Shown here one piece after another: positions 6,602 through 13,946 of a DNA stretch of 14,293 nt. The stretch is from Ruminococcaceae bacterium UBA794 (lineage in GTDB: Bacteria > Bacillota > Clostridia > Oscillospirales > Ruminococcaceae): NCBI GenBank assembly GCA_002304735.1, contig DBIU01000011.1, positions 20,877 through 35,169 on the forward strand. The letters are read 5' to 3'. Positions within the stretch are counted from its first letter, which is position 1. The number at the start of each line of letters is the position of its first letter. The notes beneath the pieces were generated by a model. That model was not told the origin of the DNA, made no database searches, and saw only the letters and a list, made by a program, of their open reading frames with translations. Position numbers and translations under genes: made by a program.

Positions 6602-8024
6602 ATTTAACGAGAACGATATCAGCGATGAGAGCTATGAGAACGAGGAGCTTGAAAAAACGCAGGAAATTAAAAACGTTTTTCCCGAAGCCGATACCGCGCG
6701 TTCGATAACTCCGAGGGAAGAGTTTACAGAGCTTAATTCCCCCGACGATATGTCAAAAACGCTTCTTATGGACTCAATGCCGGGCGATGAACCCGCCGAG
6801 CCGAAGTTCGACGAGGGTATTCCCGAAGAAAACGAGATTAAGCGACGTAAAAGAAAGCGCGGAAGCCGCGTTAACCATACCAGAACAATGGGACAGGTCT
6901 TTCTCGGCGTTGTGATTTCGGTTGCTTCTATGGTGTTGGGAGTGATATTATCCATAAACGTGGTTAAGGCGCTTCGCGATATCACGGGAATGGCTAAGCC
7001 TATAAAAGAAGCCGAGGTTGAAATTACCAAAGATATGAGCGTCGATGAAATTGTCGACGAGCTTCACAGCGGCGGAGTTATCGAAATGCCTTCGCTTATG
7101 AAAATATATATCAATATGACCGACAAAAAGGACTCGGAGGATTATCGTCCTTTTCTTGAGGGAACCTACACGGTTTACTCGAATATGTCTTACAGCAGCA
7201 TTATTGATACTCTAAAAACCAAAAAGCAATACACGGAAACGGTTACGGTTATGATTCCCGAGGGCATAACGGCGCTTGAGGTCGGACAAATTCTTGAGGA
7301 AAACTACGTTTGCCGCGCGGTTGATTTTGAGAAGTATTACAAGAGCAAACTTAACAAGTTCGACTTCGAGGAGCAGATTGAAGATAATCCGAACCGTCTG
7401 AATATGCTTGAGGGCTATCTTTTCCCCGACACCTACGAATTTTACGTTATAGACGATTTGAAGAAGAATCCTAATTTTGATACAACGGATTACGCGAAAA
7501 CGGTTGCCGAAACTATGTACAATAATTTCGAGAGCAAGATTACAAAGAGTATGAAAGCTCGTATGAAAGAGCTTGGAATGACGCTTGACGAGGTTGTCAG
7601 ACTTGCGGCTATCGTTCAGTGGGAGGGCGACGCGGTTGATAACTGGGAGAAGATTTCCTCCGTTTTCCATAATCGTCTGAATGACCCGGAGAATTTCCCG
7701 AATTTGCAGTCGGATACGATTTACACCTATATCGACAAATGCATTAAGCCGAAAATTACCTCGGCGAACAGAGATAAAATGCAGGAAATCGAGGACGCTT
7801 ACGACACATACAAGTGCGTTGGGCTTCCTGCGGGCGCTATCTGCAATCCCGGTCTTGACACGATTAACGCGGTGCTTTATCCCGCGGATACGAACTACTA
7901 TTACTTCCTTGTAAGCAAAGAAGGCAACTTCTATTACGCTCAAACTCACGAGCAGCACGTTCAGAATATCATCGACGCGGGACTTGAACCGCCCGATGAG
8001 TCGGGAGAAGGAGAAGAACAGTGA
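6585..8024 (+). CDS. mltG: Endolytic murein transglycosylase MltG
   Basis: A 479-residue membrane-anchored lytic transglycosylase that cuts nascent peptidoglycan strands. An acidic cytoplasmic N-terminus (1-85) leads to a basic stretch, KRRKRKRGSR (86-95), and one transmembrane helix (about 104-130), placing the rest outside (N-in). The YceG domain shows PEGITALEVGQIL (225-237), EGYLFPDTYEF (276-286), the active-site region AAIVQWEG (341-348) with NRL at 363-365, LQSDTIY (374-380), GLPAGAICNPG (413-423) and a final HEQH (455-458). The family usually reads IVEKE or similar at the active site; here the first Glu is Gln345 while Glu347 is kept. ATG 6585 or the adjacent ATG 6588 may be used. It overlaps the upstream cyclo-ligase by 17 nt and the U32 gene by 4 nt. 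The linkage to a U32 gene is seen in other Firmicutes. Confidence 0.93.
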   Translation: MMDENKFNENDISDESYENEELEKTQEIKNVFPEADTARSITPREEFTELNSPDDMSKTLLMDSMPGDEPAEPKFDEGIPEENEIKRRKRKRGSRVNHTRTMGQVFLGVVISVASMVLGVILSINVVKALRDITGMAKPIKEAEVEITKDMSVDEIVDELHSGGVIEMPSLMKIYINMTDKKDSEDYRPFLEGTYTVYSNMSYSSIIDTLKTKKQYTETVTVMIPEGITALEVGQILEENYVCRAVDFEKYYKSKLNKFDFEEQIEDNPNRLNMLEGYLFPDTYEFYVIDDLKKNPNFDTTDYAKTVAETMYNNFESKITKSMKARMKELGMTLDEVVRLAAIVQWEGDAVDNWEKISSVFHNRLNDPENFPNLQSDTIYTYIDKCIKPKITSANRDKMQEIEDAYDTYKCVGLPAGAICNPGLDTINAVLYPADTNYYYFLVSKEGNFYYAQTHEQHVQNIIDAGLEPPDESGEGEEQ

Positions 8025-9268
8025 AGATAACACCCGAGCTTCTCGCTCCCGCAGGCGATGAGGAAAGTCTGCTCTGCGCACTTGATTACGGCGCAGACGC
8101 GGTTTATCTCGCAGGAAAAACGTTCGGAATGAGAGCGGCGGCAAAGAATTTCGATGAAAACGGGCTTGTTTCAGCCGTGCAGACCGCGCACGAAAGAGGC
8201 GCAAAGGTCTACATCACCTGCAACATAGTTCCGAATAACGACGAAGCCGACGCTTTCCCCGAATTTATCAAAAATGTTGAAAAAGCAGGCGTTGACGCTG
8301 TTATTGCGGCGGATATCGGCGTTGTTTCGATGATAAAGGAATACGCGCCGAGCCTTGAAATTCACGCGTCAACACAAACAGGAGTTGTGAATTACAGAAC
8401 TGCGCTCGAGCTGTACAAAATGGGCGTAAAACGCGTTGTTTTGGCAAGAGAAGTCGACCTTGAGAACATAAAAATCATAAGGGAGAAAATCCCCGAGGAT
8501 ATGGAAATCGAGGTCTTTGTTCACGGAGCTATGTGCGTTTCGTTTTCGGGGAGGTGCCTTATTTCCGAGTACCTCACGGGCAGAAACGCAAACCGCGGTC
8601 AGTGCGCGCAGTCCTGCCGCTGGGAATATTATCTTATGGAACAAAAGCGTCCCGGAGAGTTTTACAAGGTGTTTGAGGACGAACGAGGCTCGTTTATCCT
8701 AAATGCTCGCGATATGTGTATGATTGAGCATCTCGGCGACCTTCTGAACGCGGGAGTTACCAGCTTTAAGATTGAGGGAAGGGCAAAATCCGCTTATTAC
8801 ACGGCGCTCACGACAAACGCTTACAGAACCGCTCTTGACAGTGTTATTAAAGGCGAAAATCCGCCCGAATGGGCGATTGCCGAGGTTGATAAAATCAGCC
8901 ACAGACCCTATTGCACAGGTTTTTTCTACGGCTCTCCGAAAGCGGGCAGCGGTACGCAAAACCCCGAAATTATCACAAACGGCGGTCAGTATTTTGCAGA
9001 CAGCAATTATGTCAGAAAGTATGATTTCGTCGCCGCGGTGGATTATTGCGAGAATGGGATAATGCATCTCACTGTGAGAAATTTCTTCACCGTAAACGAC
9101 GAGCTTGAGCTTGTAATTCCGCATAAACAGCCGATTAAGTTCAAGCCGACGACTATTTTCGAGGAAAACGGCGAGGAAACCGATACCGCTCGTCATGCAA
9201 TGAGTAAAATCACTATTCCGACGGACATTGAAGCTCCGCCGCGTTCTCTTGTAAGGAAAAAAATCTGA
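8021..9268 (+). CDS. U32 family protein, TrhP-like (tRNA U34 hydroxylation)
   Basis: A 415-residue protein annotated by convention as peptidase U32. It opens with ELLAPAGDEESLLCALDYGA and carries the family signature EVFVHGAMCVSFSGRCLISE (164-183), continuing to TGRNANRGQCAQSCRW. Cys172, Cys179, Cys195 and Cys199 are candidates for iron-sulfur cluster ligands. Members of this type (E. coli YegQ/TrhP; B. subtilis YrrN and YrrO, called TrhP1 and TrhP2) are needed for prephenate-dependent 5-hydroxyuridine at the tRNA wobble position, so a tRNA-modification role is more likely than collagenase activity. Size is close to the longer type (TrhP2/YrrO). It starts with GTG at 8021, preceded by AAGGAG at 8008-8013, in the ATGA-like overlap GTGA with the mltG stop. 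No second U32 gene or tRNA methyltransferase is adjacent. Confidence 0.88.
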   Translation: MKITPELLAPAGDEESLLCALDYGADAVYLAGKTFGMRAAAKNFDENGLVSAVQTAHERGAKVYITCNIVPNNDEADAFPEFIKNVEKAGVDAVIAADIGVVSMIKEYAPSLEIHASTQTGVVNYRTALELYKMGVKRVVLAREVDLENIKIIREKIPEDMEIEVFVHGAMCVSFSGRCLISEYLTGRNANRGQCAQSCRWEYYLMEQKRPGEFYKVFEDERGSFILNARDMCMIEHLGDLLNAGVTSFKIEGRAKSAYYTALTTNAYRTALDSVIKGENPPEWAIAEVDKISHRPYCTGFFYGSPKAGSGTQNPEIITNGGQYFADSNYVRKYDFVAAVDYCENGIMHLTVRNFFTVNDELELVIPHKQPIKFKPTTIFEENGEETDTARHAMSKITIPTDIEAPPRSLVRKKI

Positions 9269-9283
9269 GATAAGGAGTATATT

Positions 9284-12106
9284 ATGCCGAAATTCAAGTT
9301 TCAGGATACCTCTCTTTCCGTTGACGAGCGTGTTGAAGCGCTCCTTGAGGAGCTTACTCTCGATGAAAAGCTGCTTCTTATCACGTCAATGCAGAAGGAA
9401 ATTCCGCGCCTTGGCATAAAGGCGTTCAAAATCGGAACCGAAGCCGCAAGAGGCTTGCTTGTCAGACCCGACAGGCGCGATGAAGTAAAATATCCGGAAT
9501 CTCCGACAACTGTTTTTCCGGAGCCTATCGGACTTTCGGCGACCTTTGACGCAGGACTTATGGAGGAAATTGGCGCAATCGCCGCTACGGAAGCGCGTAT
9601 CTACAACAAGGAAGATAAAGCTTCTCTGTGCCTTTGGGCGCCGACGGTCGACCTCGAACGCGACCCGCGCTGGGGAAGAACCGAGGAAGGCTACGGCGAG
9701 GACCCCGTTCTTACAGGAAAAATGGCGTCTGCGCTTACGAGAGGTATGATAGGCAACGATGTGAAGTATCTCCGTGTTATACCGACGCTGAAGCATTTTT
9801 ACGCGAATAATCACGAGGAGGACAGAACCTGCGACAATTCTTCCGTTCCCGCTGCGCTGAAGCACGATTATTATCTGAAAACTTTTGAACAGGCGCTTAA
9901 AAGAGGCGGCGCAAAAAGCGTTATGACCTCGTATAATATGGTGAACGGCGTCGAGGGGATATGCAATCCGGATATTACAAACCTCTGCAAAAAAGAATGG
10001 GGAATGTTGTTTTCTGTTACCGACGCTTGGGATTTTGTCGAGAATGTTACCCGTCATAAAACCGACCTCACTCACACGGAAACAATCGCCAGAGTTATAA
10101 AAAACAAAGGCGCAGATATCATAACCGATGAACAGGACGTTGTTGAAGCGGCTGTGAGAGGCGCGCTAAAGCAAAAGCTAATTAAAGAAACCGATATCGA
10201 CAATTCGCTTTTTGGTGCGCTTAAGGCGCGTTTTATGCTTGGCGAATTTGACTCGGATTGTCCGTATAACAAGGTTAATAAAGAACTTTTGCTTTGTGAG
10301 AATTATCGCAAAACTGCCGCTAAGGCAGCCGAGGAGTCGATAATTCTTCTCAGAAATCGTCATATGACGCTCCCTATAAAAAAGCGCGATAAGCTTGCGG
10401 TTATCGGTATTCACTGCGATATGAATTTCCGCGATTGGTACACGGGTTCTTCCGATAAAAATCCAACAATTCTTGACGCAATTATCGCAAAAATGGGTCG
10501 CGAAAACGTTATTTACGAAATGGGAAATGACGTAATAGCGCTCAGAAACGCCGAAACAGGCTTCTATTTCTCGGTGTCCGAGGACGGAACTTTTTCCTGC
10601 GATTCCGCGACAATAAACGAAAGCTGCCTTCTTGAGCTTTTCGATTGGGGCGGCGGCGACGTGTCGCTTAAATCAAAGTATAACGGTAAATTCCTTTGCG
10701 ACAGCGGCGTGCTCGCGGATAACGGCGTGATAAAATGTATCTCGGACGAGCCTCACGGTTGGTTTGTCAAGGAGAAATTTACCGTCGAGAAATTCGGAAA
10801 GGAACGAAGGTTAAAGAACTGGCAGGGAAGATATCTTTACATTAATAAAAACGGGCAGGTTGAGGTAACGGACGTTATTAAGCCGAAAAACAACTCTCTG
10901 TTCAGCGTAGAGCTGTTTTCTTCGGGATTTGAGAGGGTTAAAAAGTCCGTAACAGAGGCGCACAACGTTCTTCTTGTTCTCGGAAACAATCCTCTTATCG
11001 GCGCAAGAGAGAACTTCGACAGAAAAACGCTGAGCGTATCCGAACGTCAGCATAATCTCTCAAATCTTGTTCTTTCTCTTAGCGAAAATGCAATAGCGCT
11101 TTTTGTATCGGGATATCCATATGCTGTTGACAAGCGCTTCAACTCGGTTCTTCATACCTCGCACTCAGGTCCCGAAATGGGAACGGCTGTTGCAAAAGTA
11201 TTGTTCGGCGAAATTTCACCCGCGGGCAGATGCCCGATGACATGGTATTCGTCCGAAAACGAGCTTGGCAGCATAAAAGACTACAATATCATAAGAACCG
11301 AAAGCACATACCGCTATTATCGCGGCGAACCGACTTTCCCGTTCGGTCACGGACTGAGCTATACTGCGTTCCGTTATTCCGCGCTTAAGCTCAACAAAAA
11401 GTCCTTTGAAGCTGATGAATGTTGCGATGTAAGCTTTGAGCTGAAGAATACGGGTCACTTTGATTCCGACGAGGTCGTTCAGCTCTATGTTAAGTCGCCG
11501 TCATTCTCAAGCGCCGTTCCGATAAAGGAGCTGAAAGCGTTCAGACGAGTTTTCGTTCCTGCCGAAAAAACGGTTTCGATTACGCTTTCGTTTGATATTT
11601 CAAGCATTGCGTTCTGGAATTTGAGCGAAAACCGCCGCACTGTTTACACGGGAACATATGAAATTCAGGTCGGTTCATCATCCGAGGATATTCTGAGAAC
11701 CGCGGATATCAAGGTTCACGGAGAGAATTATTCCGGTATCGACGTGACTAAGCCCGTTCCTGCAGCAGCGTCGTGGGAGTATATCGGAATTGAATTTTTG
11801 TCCGACAAGGAGCTGAATGAATATGCTCTGCTTGAAAACGCGCAAAGCTCGATAACCTTTGAAAACTGCGCCTTGAACGGAGAACAGAACATTGAAATCA
11901 CCGTTTCAAATCCTTCAACCAAGACGAAGGTATTTGTGATTGACGCTGAGAAAAACAATGTTCTCGCTGAAATTGACGTTCCAACGACAGGAAGCTTGTC
12001 TGAATTTAAGACGTTTTCCGCGCCTTTTTCACCGCTTTCGGGATTTAATAATCTGAAAGTCAAGGCGGGCGGCATTTTGTCGCTGAAATCATTCAGATTG
12101 TTCTGA
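9284..12106 (+). CDS. Glycoside hydrolase family 3 enzyme with beta-trefoil-like insert
   Basis: A 940-residue beta-glucosidase/xylosidase-type enzyme. The N-terminal barrel (about 1-330) has LERDPRWGRTEEGYGEDP (124-141), PTLKHF with the substrate-contacting Lys-His (167-172), MTSYNMVNGV (214-223), and the catalytic nucleophile Asp247 in SVTDAW. The second alpha/beta lobe resumes with LRNRHMTLPI (356-365) and GARENFDR (573-580), where Glu576 may be the acid/base. Between them, residues about 412-548 form a beta-rich, repeat-like insert resembling a fascin/ricin-type trefoil. A fibronectin-III-like domain follows (about 700-810), then a beta-sandwich-like C-terminus (about 815-940) that may bind carbohydrate. 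There is no signal peptide or anchor, so it is cytoplasmic and presumably acts on imported oligosaccharides or glycosides; the substrate cannot be deduced. AAGGAG at 9272-9277 precedes the ATG by six bases. Its stop overlaps the deoC ribosome binding site. Confidence 0.9.
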   Translation: MPKFKFQDTSLSVDERVEALLEELTLDEKLLLITSMQKEIPRLGIKAFKIGTEAARGLLVRPDRRDEVKYPESPTTVFPEPIGLSATFDAGLMEEIGAIAATEARIYNKEDKASLCLWAPTVDLERDPRWGRTEEGYGEDPVLTGKMASALTRGMIGNDVKYLRVIPTLKHFYANNHEEDRTCDNSSVPAALKHDYYLKTFEQALKRGGAKSVMTSYNMVNGVEGICNPDITNLCKKEWGMLFSVTDAWDFVENVTRHKTDLTHTETIARVIKNKGADIITDEQDVVEAAVRGALKQKLIKETDIDNSLFGALKARFMLGEFDSDCPYNKVNKELLLCENYRKTAAKAAEESIILLRNRHMTLPIKKRDKLAVIGIHCDMNFRDWYTGSSDKNPTILDAIIAKMGRENVIYEMGNDVIALRNAETGFYFSVSEDGTFSCDSATINESCLLELFDWGGGDVSLKSKYNGKFLCDSGVLADNGVIKCISDEPHGWFVKEKFTVEKFGKERRLKNWQGRYLYINKNGQVEVTDVIKPKNNSLFSVELFSSGFERVKKSVTEAHNVLLVLGNNPLIGARENFDRKTLSVSERQHNLSNLVLSLSENAIALFVSGYPYAVDKRFNSVLHTSHSGPEMGTAVAKVLFGEISPAGRCPMTWYSSENELGSIKDYNIIRTESTYRYYRGEPTFPFGHGLSYTAFRYSALKLNKKSFEADECCDVSFELKNTGHFDSDEVVQLYVKSPSFSSAVPIKELKAFRRVFVPAEKTVSITLSFDISSIAFWNLSENRRTVYTGTYEIQVGSSSEDILRTADIKVHGENYSGIDVTKPVPAAASWEYIGIEFLSDKELNEYALLENAQSSITFENCALNGEQNIEITVSNPSTKTKVFVIDAEKNNVLAEIDVPTTGSLSEFKTFSAPFSPLSGFNNLKVKAGGILSLKSFRLF

Positions 12107-12110
12107 GGTG
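12105..12110 (+). promoter_or_regulatory. Ribosome binding site that decides the deoC start
   Basis: GAGGTG overlaps the TGA stop of the GH3 gene (12104-12106) and stands 6 nt before the ATG at 12117. A possible GTG start at 12108 lies inside this Shine-Dalgarno element, so ATG 12117 is the better start for the aldolase. Confidence 0.7.
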
Positions 12111-12116
12111 CTAAAT

Positions 12117-12767
12117 ATGAAAAATAACGAAATTTTTCCGCATATTGACCATACGCTGCTGAAGCCAACCGCTTCAAGAAGCGAAATCGACGACCTTTGC
12201 CGCGAAGCGATGATTTACAGAACGGCTTCCGTGTGTATTCCGCAGAGCTACGTTGAATATGCCGCGATTAATTTTCCCGAACTTAATATTTGCACGGTTG
12301 TCGGTTTCCCGCTCGGTTATTCGACAACCGCGGCGAAGTGCGCCGAGGCGGAGGACGCTATCAGAAACGGCGCAAACGAGATTGATATGGTTATTAATCT
12401 GACCGATGTGAAAAACGGCAATTTTGAAGCAGTTACAAGAGAAATCAAATCGCTGAAATTTACCTGCGGAAAGAAAATTCTTAAAGTAATCATTGAAACC
12501 TGCTATCTTACGGGGGACGAGAAAATAAAGCTCTGCAAATGCGTAACCGATGGCGGCGCCGATTATATCAAGACTTCAACGGGCTTCGGCACGGCGGGCG
12601 CGGATATTGAAGATATTCGCCTTTTTAAGAAATATATCGGAAAAAACGTTAAAATTAAGGCGGCGGGCGGCATTAAGACAAAGGAACAGCTTGAGCTTTT
12701 TCTGCAAGAGGGCTGCGACAGGATTGGGACAAGCTCGGCGGTTAAGCTGCTTACAAGCGTAAAATAA
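12117..12767 (+). CDS. deoC: Deoxyribose-phosphate aldolase
   Basis: A 216-residue class I aldolase that splits 2-deoxyribose-5-phosphate into glyceraldehyde-3-phosphate and acetaldehyde, feeding deoxynucleosides into glycolysis. The sequence begins IDHTLLKPTAS (10-20), has VVGFPLG (61-67), and the active-site residues Asp89 in NEIDMV (equivalent to E. coli Asp102), the Schiff-base Lys152 in YIKTSTGFGT, and Lys181 in KIKAAGGIKT. All residues expected for catalysis are present, and the length fits the short bacterial form. The start is taken at ATG 12117 because GAGGTG sits 6 nt upstream and the alternative GTG 12108 falls within that site. It directly follows the GH3 gene and precedes deoB by 13 nt; together they make the deoxyribose half of a nucleoside-catabolism pathway. 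Confidence 0.96.
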   Translation: MKNNEIFPHIDHTLLKPTASRSEIDDLCREAMIYRTASVCIPQSYVEYAAINFPELNICTVVGFPLGYSTTAAKCAEAEDAIRNGANEIDMVINLTDVKNGNFEAVTREIKSLKFTCGKKILKVIIETCYLTGDEKIKLCKCVTDGGADYIKTSTGFGTAGADIEDIRLFKKYIGKNVKIKAAGGIKTKEQLELFLQEGCDRIGTSSAVKLLTSVK

Positions 12768-12780
12768 GAAGGTGAGTTGA

Positions 12781-13944
12781 ATGGCAAAACGTGTTTTTCT
12801 GATTGTTCTCGACAGTTTTGGAGTGGGAGAATTGCCCGACGCGGGAGATTTCGGCGATAAGGGCGCGAATACGTTTCGTTCCTGCTTTAGCACGGGAAAG
12901 CTGAATGTTCCGAATATGGCGAAAATCGGTTTGTTTAACATAGACGGAGTTGATTTCGGCGAAAAAGCAATCGCTCCGAGCGGCGCGTTTTTGCGTCTTT
13001 CCGAGCTTTCAAAGGGTAAGGACACGACAACCGGTCACTGGGAAATTGCGGGAATTGTCGGCGAAAAGGCATTTCCGACATTTCCGAACGGCTTTCCGAG
13101 CGAGGTTATCAATGAGTTTGAGAAGCGAACCGGCAGAAAAACGCTCTGCAACAAGCCTTATTCGGGAACGAAAGTAATTGCGGATTACGGCGAGGAGCAT
13201 ATAAAGACGGGCGCGCTGATTGTTTACACATCTGCTGACAGCGTGTTTCAGATTGCCGCGCACGAGAAGATTGTTCCGGTTGAGGAGCTTTATAAGTATT
13301 GTGAAATCGCGCGCGAAATTCTTCAGGGGGATTTTGCCGTCGGGAGAGTTATCGCAAGACCGTTCGAGGGCGAATATCCGTTTACAAGAACGCCGCGCAG
13401 GCACGATTTTTCGCTTGTTCCGCCTAAAACGACAATGCTTGACGTTCTCAAGGAAAACGGTCTCGACGTCGTCGGCATCGGCAAGATTTTCGATATTTTT
13501 GCGGGAAAGGGCATAACCGATTGCGACCGAAAAATCGGCAATTCCGTTGATATGGAAATCACCTCGCAGTATCAGAAAAAGGATTTTCACGGACTTTGCT
13601 TTACAAATCTTGTTGATTTCGATATGCTTTACGGACACCGCCGCGACGCTGAGGGCTACGCGCAGGCGCTGAGTGAATTTGACGCTTGGCTTGGCGATTT
13701 TATCAAGAATATGCTCCCCGACGATGTGCTGATTATAACCGCCGACCACGGCTGCGACCCTTGCCACAGCGGTACGGACCACACGCGCGAGTATATTCCC
13801 GCGCTTGTTTACGGAAACGAAATTAAGCCGGCTAATCTCGGCACAAGAGCAGGTTTCGGCAGTATTGCCGCGACTGTTCTTGACCTTTTGAGCGTAAAAG
13901 GAAACATAAACGGCAAGAGCTTTGCCGATGAAATACGGAGATAA
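12781..13944 (+). CDS. deoB: Phosphopentomutase
   Basis: A 387-residue metal-dependent mutase of the alkaline-phosphatase superfamily, interconverting (deoxy)ribose-1-phosphate and -5-phosphate. Motifs include VLDSFGVGELPDAG with metal ligand Asp11 (9-22), the DTTTGHWEIAG stretch (81-91) containing the phosphorylated Thr, NKPYSGT (124-130), NLVDFDMLYGHRRD, and the late metal site ITADHGCDP followed by GTDHTREYIP. Length is normal for Firmicutes. A good GAAGGTGAG at 12768-12775 precedes the ATG by 5 nt. It supplies the substrate for the upstream deoC product, so both form a salvage module. The nucleoside phosphorylase (deoA, deoD or pdp) and a DeoR-like regulator usually near them are not in this window. 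Confidence 0.96.
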   Translation: MAKRVFLIVLDSFGVGELPDAGDFGDKGANTFRSCFSTGKLNVPNMAKIGLFNIDGVDFGEKAIAPSGAFLRLSELSKGKDTTTGHWEIAGIVGEKAFPTFPNGFPSEVINEFEKRTGRKTLCNKPYSGTKVIADYGEEHIKTGALIVYTSADSVFQIAAHEKIVPVEELYKYCEIAREILQGDFAVGRVIARPFEGEYPFTRTPRRHDFSLVPPKTTMLDVLKENGLDVVGIGKIFDIFAGKGITDCDRKIGNSVDMEITSQYQKKDFHGLCFTNLVDFDMLYGHRRDAEGYAQALSEFDAWLGDFIKNMLPDDVLIITADHGCDPCHSGTDHTREYIPALVYGNEIKPANLGTRAGFGSIAATVLDLLSVKGNINGKSFADEIRR

Positions 13945-13946
13945 GT

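Noticed and set aside
7212..8204. A 330-codon open frame on the minus strand
   Set aside because: It covers the conserved MltG catalytic domain and the start of the U32 gene in antisense; its translation is Arg/Ile/Val-rich with no recognisable domain.
8021..9268. Collagenase or virulence protease based on the 'peptidase U32' name
   Set aside because: The conserved Cys-rich signature and the linkage to mltG fit the tRNA-hydroxylation TrhP group better; no protease catalytic motif is visible.
12108..12116. GTG at 12108 as the deoC start
   Set aside because: It lies inside the GAGGTG ribosome binding site that serves ATG 12117, and would add only three residues.
13009..13782. A 257-codon open frame on the minus strand
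   Set aside because: It is antisense to phosphopentomutase, whose motifs are intact, and shows no domain of its own.
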